NCBI GenBank assembly: GCA_003553165.1
Contig: PUOZ01000167.1
Span: forward strand, 1-6,872
Direction: 5' to 3'
Length of the DNA stretch: 6,872 bases
DNA from: Thioalkalivibrio sp.
GTDB taxonomy: Bacteria; Pseudomonadota; Gammaproteobacteria; Ectothiorhodospirales; Ectothiorhodospiraceae
The notes beneath the pieces were generated by a model that ran no database searches, had not been told where the DNA came from, and saw nothing but the letters and a program-made list of their open reading frames with translations. A program made the position numbers and the translations under genes. This document shows positions 1 through 5,605 of this stretch, piece after piece (position 1 is the first letter of the stretch; each line of letters begins with the position of its first letter).

Positions 1-69
1 CCGCAAGGCTTCGTGATTCAGGTCGATAATCTGCGGAAAACTCTGGGCATAATGGAGTTGGACACTCAT
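1..69 (-). CDS. Possible 5' end of an unidentified gene (partial)
   Basis: Reading the minus strand from an ATG at 69 gives 23 codons open to the window edge, beginning MSVQLHYAQSFPQIIDLNHE. The peptide looks protein-like rather than low-complexity, but I do not recognise a family. A GGGG at 83-80 lies ten bases upstream of the ATG and is a poor, slightly distant ribosome-binding site. Only a little over half of the third codon positions are G or C, clearly lower than in the neighbouring genes. The gene could therefore be acquired, weakly expressed, or not real. It would run in the same direction as the membrane gene at 354-2072, but the 284-bp gap makes one shared transcript unlikely. No function is assigned. 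Confidence 0.3.
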   Translation of the reverse strand, partial: MSVQLHYAQSFPQIIDLNHEALR

Positions 70-261
70 TCTGCAATTGCCCCAAGAGCTACTGGCGTAA
101 CCAACTGTGCCTGGCAATCAACGACCGCGGGGCCGTGGCGCCTTAGCCGCAGGGAAGTAACGAACGCCCTCGATTCCCTCGAAATCTGCGAGAACGCTTT
201 GACCGGAGTCGGACCAGCGCAAGTGATTGCGTTTATTGCATAGGCGTCTCGAAATCCGGCG

Positions 262-308
262 TTTTTTCGCGTTTAAAGGGGCGTTTTTGGCGTAAATCAA
301 GCGTTTTT
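262..308. other. Helically phased A/T tracts (possible curved DNA)
   Basis: Five short A/T runs lie at 262-267, 272-277, 284-288, 293-297 and 304-308. Their centres are about 9 to 11.5 bp apart, close to one helical turn. Four of the five follow a GCG or CGCG step; the word GCGTTTTT occurs at 259, 281 and 301, with the variant GCGTTTAA at 269. A further GCGTTTAT at 229 is about three turns away. In-phase A-tracts are known to bend DNA and often lie at promoters or nucleoid-protein sites. That this block does so is inference. Confidence 0.4.
272..300 (-). promoter_or_regulatory. Candidate sigma-70-type promoter (weak)
   Basis: On the minus strand a TTGATT (300-295) is followed after exactly 17 bp by TTTAAA (277-272). 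Each hexamer matches its consensus at four of six positions and the spacing is optimal. It points toward the putative gene starting at 69 and would leave a leader of nearly 200 bases. The hexamers coincide with the phased A/T tracts, so base composition alone could produce this match. Confidence 0.27.
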
Positions 309-353
309 AGGCTGGCGGGGTGTTCCGGGCCGGTGCGGGCCTGCCAAGATTTC

Positions 354-2072
354 TCAGAGCAGGGTTGCCGCTAGCAGAAGCACGAGCAGTAGCGCGTAGG
401 CCAGCGTGCTCTCGCGTTGCCAGAACCGGTCGGGGCGGAGGAAGTCGTTGGGGCGGTGGCGCGACACGATGCGTGCCGGGTCGAGCAACCCGAGTACGAA
501 CCGGAGCGCGCGGGTTGCCGGAACCCGGATTCGTGCCACCGTCTCCGGACGCAGCGTGATCAGCGCGAGCAGGTCGCCTGGCGGGATCGGCCACGGGCGT
601 AGGGTCCGGGCGCCGAGCAACGCCAGCGCGGTGCCGAGCAGCACCGGCCAGGTGAGGCTGACCCAGTCGCCGGACGTGATGGCATCGCGGTCCACCAGTC
701 CCCATTGTCCCGGCAGGAACACCAGCACCGGGCCGGACGCCAGCAGAAGCAACCAGCCCGCCCAGCTCGCAAGGGGCGCGCGGTCGCCCTGGCTCTCCGA
801 GCGCAGCAGCCAGAGGTAGCGGGCCATGATCAGCGTGGTGCCCACCGCGGCCAGTTCCAGCAGGCGCGGGAGATGTTCCCACCAGTCGGGTAGCGCCGCC
901 TGCGTATCCAACGCCGCCTTGAGACCCAGTTTCGCGACCACGCCACTGGTCATTACACCGGCCAGCGACAGCGCCGGCAGCGCCAGCAGCAGCCAGAGAA
1001 GCGGACCCGCGAGCCGTCCGGGATGCCGGGCGATGCCGACCCCGAGGAACAGGGCGCCCTTGGACAGGCCGTGGTGCAGCGCGTACACGGCGATGGCGGC
1101 CACCAGCAGGTGGTGCAGGTCCGGTTCCTGCAGCGCCATGCCGACGCCGACCGTGATCAGGCCCATCTGGCTGATGCTGGAATAGGCCAGAACGGTCTTC
1201 GGGTGCTCCTGGTGCAGCGACAGGAAGGCCGCCCCGAAAGCGGCGACCAGACCCGCCACGATCACCAGCGTGCTCCAGCCGGGCAGGCTCACCAGCCCGA
1301 TCGGCAGGGTATGCAGCCAGCCGAGCAGCCCGGCCTTGATCATCGCGCCACTCAGTACCGCGCTGGCCGGGACTGGAGCGACCGGGTGTGCCAGCGGCAG
1401 CCACAGGTGCAGCAGGGGGAGACCGGCCTTGACCCCGAAGCCGAGCCAGAGCAACGCGATCAGCAGGTCGCGCTGGTCGGACGTGGCGAGGGCGGCGGGC
1501 AGGGCGGCGAGCAGGGGTTGTATGCCGGCATCGGCCTCGCCGATGGCCAGGAGCAGCCCGGCCAGGATGAGGCCCTCCCCAAGTACCGCCATCGCGAGGT
1601 AGACGCGCCCGGCACGCAGGGCCTGCGGCTTGCCGGTGTGGATCACGAGGCCGTAGGCGGCGAACGTCATCAGCGCGAAGCCGGCGTAGAAGCTGACGAC
1701 GTCGAGGGCCAGGATCAGCATGAGGTTGCCGGCGAGGGTCAGCAGCCAGAGGAGTTCGAAGCGCGGACGGCGTGGGTCTTCGCGCAGGTAGCCCCGGGCG
1801 TAGATCCCGGCGCCCAGCCAAAGCAGCGCGGTGAACATCAGGAAGACACGGGTCACCTCGGTCAGGCCGAAGCGGGTGCCGAGCAGGAGCCAGTCGAGGT
1901 GCAGCGAGGAACCCGGTTCGGCAAACAGCGCCAGCAGCAGCGCCGGCAGCGGCGACCAGGGAACGACCCGCCCCACGACGGCGCGCAGGGACGGAGCCGA
2001 CCACAACGCTGCGAGCCCCAGTGGGAGCGCCAGCGCAAGGATCACGGCGGTTGCATGAAGCACCTGGTTCAT
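354..2072 (-). CDS. Complex I/Mrp antiporter-like membrane subunit (NuoL/M/N, MnhD, HyfB, DabB superfamily)
   Basis: This is a 572-residue, almost entirely hydrophobic protein with many predicted membrane helices. It belongs to the proton-conducting transporter superfamily (Pfam PF00361 type). Residues 211-250 carry the hallmark GFGVKAGLPLLHLWLPLAHP block with K215, followed by the PASAVLSG helix and K246. QEHPKTVLAYSSISQMG lies at 287-303, and HHGLSKGALF, with K338, at 333-342. Such proteins move protons or sodium across the cytoplasmic membrane as parts of complex I, Mrp, group 4 hydrogenase or DabAB-type carbon uptake complexes. The TM5 motif, normally W/F-E-L-M, reads GFALM at 131-135, so the usual glutamate is alanine (A133). 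E166 in the next helix might compensate. The start is the ATG opening MNQVLHATAV; no strong ribosome-binding site precedes it. The open frame extends much further upstream only as a shadow of the divergent genes. No partner subunit is visible, so the exact subfamily cannot be fixed. Confidence 0.88.
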   Translation of the reverse strand: MNQVLHATAVILALALPLGLAALWSAPSLRAVVGRVVPWSPLPALLLALFAEPGSSLHLDWLLLGTRFGLTEVTRVFLMFTALLWLGAGIYARGYLREDPRRPRFELLWLLTLAGNLMLILALDVVSFYAGFALMTFAAYGLVIHTGKPQALRAGRVYLAMAVLGEGLILAGLLLAIGEADAGIQPLLAALPAALATSDQRDLLIALLWLGFGVKAGLPLLHLWLPLAHPVAPVPASAVLSGAMIKAGLLGWLHTLPIGLVSLPGWSTLVIVAGLVAAFGAAFLSLHQEHPKTVLAYSSISQMGLITVGVGMALQEPDLHHLLVAAIAVYALHHGLSKGALFLGVGIARHPGRLAGPLLWLLLALPALSLAGVMTSGVVAKLGLKAALDTQAALPDWWEHLPRLLELAAVGTTLIMARYLWLLRSESQGDRAPLASWAGWLLLLASGPVLVFLPGQWGLVDRDAITSGDWVSLTWPVLLGTALALLGARTLRPWPIPPGDLLALITLRPETVARIRVPATRALRFVLGLLDPARIVSRHRPNDFLRPDRFWQRESTLAYALLLVLLLAATLL

Positions 2073-2156
2073 GGCGATAGTGAACAGGGGTTTCGCCGGA
2101 ATTGCGAGCGTTGGGGGTTGAGGGGCGCTTTCGGCCCGTTCGGCGCCGGAGGCCTT

Positions 2157-2164
2157 TCGTGTAA
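2157..2164 (+). repeat. Left copy of 8-bp target-site duplication
   Basis: TCGTGTAA abuts the left end of the inverted-repeat element and recurs exactly at the right end (2356-2363). The bases on either side of the 8-mer differ between the copies, so the duplication is exactly 8 bp. This is the footprint expected from a staggered-cut transposition. Confidence 0.72.
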
Positions 2165-2355
2165 CGTGATTAGCACCAAGGCTCCGCAGGTGGGATTGCC
2201 GCAGTTTCAAGGGGCGCCCCTGTGGGAGGCCAGCCTCTGGACGAAGGTTTCCGCCGTTCGGTCGCCGCGAGGGCTCGCCTCCCACAAGGGACGGCCATGC
2301 AGGGGAGGCCGTTGCGCACGAACGGATTCCCTGCGGAGCCTTGGTGCCAATCAAG
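2165..2355. mobile_element. MITE-like non-autonomous element, 191 bp
   Basis: The element has terminal inverted repeats of 26 bp (2165-2190 and 2330-2355) that match at 24 positions. Each arm contains the perfect 18-bp core GCACCAAGGCTCCGCAGG or its complement. It is flanked on both sides by the 8-bp repeat TCGTGTAA, as expected for a target duplication. It has no credible open reading frame and is too short to encode a transposase, so any movement would depend on an enzyme encoded elsewhere. Inside it are an inverted REP-like pair (2222-2285) and a small hairpin, CCGTT/AACGG (2309-2325). An 8-bp duplication is known for several IS families, including ISL3 and IS66, so it does not identify the helper. 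The element lies between divergent promoters and could affect either gene. That it is a MITE is inference from structure, since no second copy is visible here. Confidence 0.7.
2222..2285. repeat. Inverted REP-like pair inside the MITE-like element
   Basis: A 23-base unit at 2222-2244 (plus) starts GTGGGAGGCCAGCC and ends ACGA. A 24-base unit at 2285-2262 (minus) starts GTGGGAGGCGAGCC and ends GCGA. Both share head, length and CGA end with the GTAGGAG REP units at 3944-4016 and 5477-5537, but with GTGG in place of GTAG. Head-out inverted pairs of this kind are called REPINs and can fold into a long hairpin. Confidence 0.55.
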
Positions 2356-2363
2356 TCGTGTAA
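2356..2363 (+). repeat. Right copy of 8-bp target-site duplication
   Basis: This second exact TCGTGTAA directly follows the right terminal repeat. Together with the copy at 2157-2164 it marks the boundaries of the inserted element. Its last six bases overlap a TGTAAT that resembles a -10 hexamer upstream of the epimerase gene. Confidence 0.72.
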
Positions 2364-2409
2364 TGGCTCCGCCCAGGCCCTGTGATAGCATCGCGCGGTG
2401 GCTACGGGG

Positions 2410-2417
2410 AAGGGGAG
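2410..2417 (+). promoter_or_regulatory. Ribosome-binding site fixing the GTG start of the epimerase gene
   Basis: AAGGGGAG, within a longer purine-rich run, ends six bases before the GTG at 2424. It selects that GTG over the in-frame ATG at 2382. The ATG has no such site and would add 14 residues ahead of the nucleotide-binding strand. Confidence 0.7.
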
Positions 2418-2423
2418 AGTTTT

Positions 2424-3431
2424 GTGAAGGTTCTGGTGACCGGCACGGCCGGGTTTATTGGGAATGCGCTCGCGCAGCGCTTGCTGGAGCGCGGCGACGA
2501 GGTGCTCGGGGTCGATAATCTGGATCCCTATTACGACGTCGAATTGAAGAAGGCCCGGCTCGCGCGCGTCGCGGATCACCCGGGCTTCACCGACCTGCGT
2601 ATCGACATCGCCGACCGCGAAGCCATGGCCGCGGTCTTCGCCGAGCATCGCCCGCAGCGGGTGGTGAATCTCGCGGCCCAGGCCGGCGTGCGCTACTCGC
2701 TGATCAATCCGCACGCCTACGTGGACACCAACCTGCTGGGTTTCGTGAACATCCTGGAGGGCTGCAGGCACAATGGTGTCGAGCACCTGGTCTTCGCGAG
2801 CTCGAGTTCGGTCTATGGCGCCAACACGACGCAGCCGTTCTCGGTGCATCACAACGTCGACCATCCGCTGAGCCTGTATGCGGCCAGCAAGAAGGCCAAC
2901 GAGCTGATGGCGCACACCTACGCGAACCTCTACGACCTGCCGGTCACCGGCCTGCGTTTCTTCACGGTGTACGGACCGTGGGGACGACCGGACATGGCGC
3001 TGTTCCTGTTCACCAAGGCGATCCTGGAAGGCAAGCCCATCGACGTCTTCAACTACGGGCATCACCGGCGCGATTTCACCTACATCGACGACATCGTCGA
3101 GGGCGTGATCCGCACGCTGGACCACGTGGCAACGCCGAACCCGGAGTGGAGCAGCGCCGTTCCCGACCCGGGGACCAGCCGCGCGCCCTACCGCTTGTAC
3201 AACATCGGCAACCAGCAGCCGGTGGAGCTGATGCGCTACATCGAGGTGCTGGAGGAGTGCCTGGGCCGCAAGGCCGAGAAGAACCTGCTGCCGTTGCAGC
3301 CCGGCGACGTGCCCGATACCTACGCCGACGTGGCGGATCTGGTGCGCGACGTCGACTACCTCCCGCGCACTACGGTGGAGGATGGCATCGCTCGTTTCGT
3401 GGCCTGGTACCGGGAGTTCTACGCCGTCTGA
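2424..3431 (+). CDS. UDP-glucuronate 4-epimerase (NAD-dependent, extended SDR family)
   Basis: This 335-residue cytoplasmic enzyme should interconvert UDP-glucuronate and UDP-galacturonate, supplying galacturonic acid for surface polysaccharide. The N-terminal Rossmann motif GTAGFIG is at residues 7-13, an acidic D31 follows the second strand, and [11 protein letters not shown] is at 82-92. The active site shows the serine stretch ASSSSVYG at 125-132 and the Y152-x3-K156 pair (YAASK). The segment [20 protein letters not shown] (182-201), followed by [13 protein letters not shown] (215-227), is typical of the CapI/UDP-glucuronate epimerase branch rather than GalE. The length fits that family. 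The GTG start at 2424 places the Rossmann strand immediately at the N-terminus and has a strong ribosome-binding site. The RfaH-like gene follows after 13 bp, suggesting co-transcription, and the dehydrogenase that makes its substrate lies two genes downstream. Substrate assignment is by motif resemblance; a related 4-epimerase specificity is possible. Confidence 0.88.
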   Translation: MKVLVTGTAGFIGNALAQRLLERGDEVLGVDNLDPYYDVELKKARLARVADHPGFTDLRIDIADREAMAAVFAEHRPQRVVNLAAQAGVRYSLINPHAYVDTNLLGFVNILEGCRHNGVEHLVFASSSSVYGANTTQPFSVHHNVDHPLSLYAASKKANELMAHTYANLYDLPVTGLRFFTVYGPWGRPDMALFLFTKAILEGKPIDVFNYGHHRRDFTYIDDIVEGVIRTLDHVATPNPEWSSAVPDPGTSRAPYRLYNIGNQQPVELMRYIEVLEECLGRKAEKNLLPLQPGDVPDTYADVADLVRDVDYLPRTTVEDGIARFVAWYREFYAV

Positions 3432-3444
3432 TGGGGTTTTGTTC

Positions 3445-3933
3445 GTGAAGCAGTGGTACGCGGTGCATTGCAAGCCGAAGCAGGACGAGCGCGCCGAGGT
3501 CGAGCTGCTGAACCAGGGGTTCGAGGTCTTCCGGCCGCGCATCCGGTCCCGCCGCCGCACCCGGCAGCGGTATCGGGTGGTGGTCGAGTCCATGTTTCCG
3601 CGCTACCTGTTCGTGCATCTGGACGACCATGACCAGGACTGGTCGCCGATCCGGTCCACGCGCGGGGTGACCGGACTGGTGCGGATGGGCGGCTGTGTTC
3701 CGGTGGTGCCGAGCGCGGTGATCGACGCACTGCGGAGTCGGGCGGATGCGGAGAACTGCGTCGAGATGCAGCCGGCAGATGGTTTCGTTCGGAACGAACG
3801 CGTGCTGATCACCGAGGGACCTCTGGCGGGTTTCGAGGCCCTGTTCACGGCGCGCAACAGCCAGGAACGGGTGGTGGTATTGCTGAACCTGATGCAAGTC
3901 ACCCTGCCGGTGCACGCGATCACCCGGGCATGA
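3445..3933 (+). CDS. rfaH: RfaH-like transcription antiterminator (NusG family)
   Basis: The 162-residue product has the same length as E. coli RfaH as I recall it. RfaH-type NusG paralogues bind RNA polymerase at operon-specific signals, suppress pausing and termination, and couple transcription to translation in long polysaccharide operons. The N-terminal NGN domain begins VKQWYAVHCKPKQ. It shows the family blocks SMFPRYLFVHLD (49-60), STRGVTGLVRMGG (71-83) and PVVPSAVI (86-93). A KOW-type C-terminal domain starts near residue 114 with VRNERVLITEGPLAGFEALF (115-134) and ends in the RfaH-like VVVLLNLM (143-150). The GTG at 3445 is chosen because family proteins begin with this K-x-W-Y strand, and a GGGG at 3433-3436 is suitably placed. 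The open frame starting further upstream lies inside the epimerase gene. Sitting 13 bp after the epimerase stop, it is probably in the same operon and may act on it. I found no convincing ops element in the window. Confidence 0.87.
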   Translation: MKQWYAVHCKPKQDERAEVELLNQGFEVFRPRIRSRRRTRQRYRVVVESMFPRYLFVHLDDHDQDWSPIRSTRGVTGLVRMGGCVPVVPSAVIDALRSRADAENCVEMQPADGFVRNERVLITEGPLAGFEALFTARNSQERVVVLLNLMQVTLPVHAITRA

Positions 3934-3943
3934 GCGCCAAACC

Positions 3944-3967
3944 CGTAGGAGCGGCCTCCGGCCGCGA
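3944..3967 (+). repeat. REP element, copy 1 of a direct tandem pair
   Basis: This 24-base unit has a CGTAGGA head followed by a perfect six-base hairpin, GCGGCC-TCC-GGCCGC (3951-3965), and a terminal GA. It is identical to the unit at 3993-4016 and to the minus-strand unit at 5515-5538. It begins 10 bp after the stop of the RfaH-like gene. Units like this are usually mobilised by REP-associated tyrosine transposases (RAYTs). Confidence 0.75.
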
Positions 3968-3992
3968 TCGGCCCCGCCGATACGACGGGTTT

Positions 3993-4016
3993 CGTAGGAG
4001 CGGCCTCCGGCCGCGA
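3993..4016 (+). repeat. REP element, copy 2 of a direct tandem pair
   Basis: This is an exact 24-base copy of the unit at 3944-3967, in the same orientation, with 25 bp between them. The flanking bases diverge at once on both sides. The pair fills much of the 171-bp gap before the dehydrogenase gene. Hairpins here could modulate read-through or protect upstream mRNA ends, but no T-run follows, so I do not call a terminator. Confidence 0.75.
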
Positions 4017-4104
4017 GCACACCCACCAACCACGCCCGGCGGGCGCTCGCGGGCGGGCCTGGGGCTGATCTGATTCGGAATAAACGACAACGGGGAATGC
4101 ATCA

Positions 4105-5439
4105 ATGAACATCACTGTCATCGGCACCGGCTACGTCGGGCTTGTCACCGGAACCTGTTTCGCCGAAATGGGCCACAGCGTGACCTGCGTGGACGTGGAC
4201 AGCCGCAAGGTCGAGAACCTGAAGCAGGGCGTCCTGCGGATCTACGAGCCGGGGCTGGACGCGATGGTCGCGCGCAATGCCGGCGAGGGCCGCCTGGCCT
4301 TCACCACCTCCCTGGCCGAGGCCATGCGGACGTCCGACATCTTCTTCATCGCCGTGGGCACGCCGCCTGGCGAGGACGGTTCGGCCGATCTGCAGTACGT
4401 GCTGGCGGTGGCGCGGGAGATCGGGGCGCACATGGACCGCTACGCAGTGGTGATCGACAAGTCTACGGTGCCGGTGGGCACTGCCGACAAGGTGCGCGCG
4501 GCCATCGACGGGGAGCTCCAGCGCCGCGGCCGCACGATCGAATTCGACGTCGTCTCGAACCCCGAGTTTCTGAAGGAGGGCGCGGCGATTCAGGACTTCA
4601 TGAAGCCGGATCGGATCGTGGTCGGTGCCGAAGGCGAGCGGGCGATCGAACTCATGCGCGAGCTGTATGCCGATTTCACCCGCAGCCACGACCGGTTGCT
4701 GGTGATGGGCATCCGCGATGCGGAGATGACCAAGTACGTGGCCAACGCGATGCTGGCCACCAAGATCTCGTTCATGAACGAGGTCGCCAATCTCTGCGAC
4801 CGTCTGGGCGTGGATGTGGAGAATGTGCGTACCGGGATCGGCTCGGACAGTCGCATCGGCTACTCCTTCATCTATCCCGGTTGCGGCTATGGCGGGTCCT
4901 GCTTCCCGAAGGACGTGAAGGCCCTGATCCGCATGGCCGCCGCGCAGGATTTCCATCCACGCGTGCTGGAGGCCGTGGAGGCGCGCAACGATGAGCAGAA
5001 GGGCTATTTGTTCGGCAAGATCGCCGCGCACTACGGCCCCCGGCTCGAGGGGAGGGTGTTCGGGCTTTGGGGGCTGGCCTTCAAGCCGGGCACCGACGAC
5101 ATGCGCGAGGCCCCGTCCAAGGTCCTGCTCCGGCAGTTGATCGAGGCCGGCGCGCGGGTCCGTGCCTACGATCCGGTGGCGATGGACGTGGCCCGCGAGG
5201 AACTTCCCCCGGAGTGGCTGGCCAATGGCCATCTGACGCTGGTGGACCAGCAGTACGGGGCGCTGGAGGGGGCGGATGCGCTGGCGCTGGTCACCGAGTG
5301 GCGCCCCTTCCGTCATCCCGACTTCGACGCCATGCGTCGCCTGATGCGCCCCGACCCGGTGATCTTCGACGGTCGCAACCAGTACCAGCCGGAGAACATG
5401 GAGGCGGACGGGTTCGTCTATTACGGCGTTGGCCGTTGA
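4105..5439 (+). CDS. ugd: UDP-glucose 6-dehydrogenase
   Basis: This 444-residue cytoplasmic enzyme oxidises UDP-glucose to UDP-glucuronate with two NAD+, the committed step toward uronic-acid nucleotide sugars. The N-terminal NAD-binding domain begins [16 protein letters not shown] (1-16). Substrate-domain landmarks are VGTP (84-87), STVPVGT (120-126), SNPEFLKEG (151-159) and the K210/N214 region (MTKYVANA). The catalytic cysteine is C266 in [11 protein letters not shown] (260-270). The C-terminal UDP-binding domain carries [16 protein letters not shown] (323-338) and ends with FDGRNQY (421-427). All key residues and the length are as expected. The ATG has a GGGGA site eight bases upstream (4092-4096). 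Its product is the substrate of the epimerase at 2424-3431. A 171-bp gap with two REP units precedes the gene, so it may have its own promoter, although I see none that is convincing. Confidence 0.95.
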   Translation: MNITVIGTGYVGLVTGTCFAEMGHSVTCVDVDSRKVENLKQGVLRIYEPGLDAMVARNAGEGRLAFTTSLAEAMRTSDIFFIAVGTPPGEDGSADLQYVLAVAREIGAHMDRYAVVIDKSTVPVGTADKVRAAIDGELQRRGRTIEFDVVSNPEFLKEGAAIQDFMKPDRIVVGAEGERAIELMRELYADFTRSHDRLLVMGIRDAEMTKYVANAMLATKISFMNEVANLCDRLGVDVENVRTGIGSDSRIGYSFIYPGCGYGGSCFPKDVKALIRMAAAQDFHPRVLEAVEARNDEQKGYLFGKIAAHYGPRLEGRVFGLWGLAFKPGTDDMREAPSKVLLRQLIEAGARVRAYDPVAMDVAREELPPEWLANGHLTLVDQQYGALEGADALALVTEWRPFRHPDFDAMRRLMRPDPVIFDGRNQYQPENMEADGFVYYGVGR

Positions 5440-5476
5440 GAACCCGCAGAGCGCCGGGCGGCGAACCGCAGCCGCG

Positions 5477-5537
5477 GTAGGAGTGACATCTGGTCGCGCT
5501 GGTCGTGGTGCGGATCGCGGCCGGAGGCCGCTCCTAC
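5477..5537. repeat. Inverted REP pair (REPIN)
   Basis: A diverged unit on the plus strand (5477-5499, head GTAGGAG, then TGACATCTGGTCGCGC) faces a canonical unit on the minus strand (5537-5515). The canonical unit is identical over 24 bases (through 5538) to the tandem copies at 3944 and 3993. Fifteen bases separate the two. The arrangement matches the REPIN doublets thought to be the mobile form of REP sequences. It lies in the 166-bp gap between the dehydrogenase and phosphomannomutase genes and could act as an mRNA-stabilising or attenuating hairpin. Confidence 0.65.
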
Positions 5538-5547
5538 GGGTTGCGAT

Positions 5548-5575
5548 TTGTCGGTGCCGATAATGGCATCATAAC
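5548..5575 (+). promoter_or_regulatory. Weak promoter-like pair upstream of the phosphomannomutase gene
   Basis: TTGTCG (5548-5553) and CATAAC (5570-5575) are separated by 16 bp. Each matches its sigma-70 hexamer at four of six positions. They lie in a short AT-richer patch between the REPIN and the start codon. A better -10 match, GATAAT at 5559-5564, has no suitably spaced -35. This is only suggestive. Confidence 0.22.
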
Positions 5576-5605
5576 GGCCTGAATCCCCAACCCGTTGGAG
5601 TACGG

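Larger units (their letters stand above)
70..353. other. Intergenic region, AT-richer than its surroundings
   Basis: This 284-bp stretch separates the stop of the antiporter-like gene from the putative start at 69. It contains short open frames on both strands, but none has a convincing ribosome-binding site, codon bias or recognisable product, so I call no gene here. Its notable content is the phased A/T-tract block at 262-308 and an overlapping minus-strand promoter-like pair at 272-300. I see no convincing hairpin plus T-run terminator for the antiporter-like gene. Positions 70-228 hold nothing else I can support. Confidence 0.5.
2073..2423. other. Divergent intergenic region occupied mostly by an inserted element
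   Basis: These 351 bp lie between the divergent starts of the antiporter-like gene and the epimerase gene. The centre (2157-2363) is the MITE-like element and its direct repeats. The left flank (2073-2156) must hold the antiporter promoter if that survives, but I see no good hexamers. In the right flank, TGTAAT at 2359-2364 matches a -10 hexamer at five of six positions but has no acceptable -35. Short open frames across the element are shadows of its inverted repeats, not genes. Confidence 0.6.

Noticed and set aside
13..243. 76-residue plus-strand open frame at the left edge
   Set aside because: It has no ribosome-binding site, recognisable motif or codon bias, and it overlaps the more protein-like minus-strand start at 69.
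118..300. 60-residue basic minus-strand frame
   Set aside because: It would need a TTG start inside the A/T tracts, has no ribosome-binding site and resembles no family.
307..2004. 565-residue minus-strand frame overlapping the antiporter-like gene
   Set aside because: Its Pro/Arg/Gly-rich composition and lack of motifs mark it as a GC-rich shadow frame. The frame ending at 354 has clear helices and family motifs.
1023..2363. 446-residue plus-strand frame antisense to the antiporter-like gene
   Set aside because: It is rich in Gln, Gly and Glu, as expected for the complement of a Leu/Ala-rich membrane gene, and has no domain or start signal.
2394..2405. ops-like sequence CGCGGTGGCTAC just before the epimerase start
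   Set aside because: Only about eight of twelve positions match the enterobacterial ops consensus GGCGGTAGCGTG, and the site overlaps the translation initiation region. In GC-rich DNA this is too weak to call.
2382..2423. Longer epimerase starting at the in-frame ATG 2382
   Set aside because: It adds 14 residues ahead of the Rossmann strand and lacks a ribosome-binding site. The GTG at 2424 has a strong one and fits the family N-terminus.
4033..4058. GC-rich inverted sequence before ugd as a terminator
   Set aside because: The possible stems are short or have awkward loops, and no T-run follows on either strand.
4102..5316. 404-residue minus-strand frame opposite ugd
   Set aside because: It is a mirror of the strongly supported dehydrogenase, has His/Arg/Asp-rich content without motifs and no plausible start.
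5473..5485. ops-like GCGGTAG at the dehydrogenase-phosphomannomutase gap
   Set aside because: The GGTAG is the head of a REP unit, the 3' half does not fit the ops consensus, and it sits at an internal gap rather than in an operon leader.
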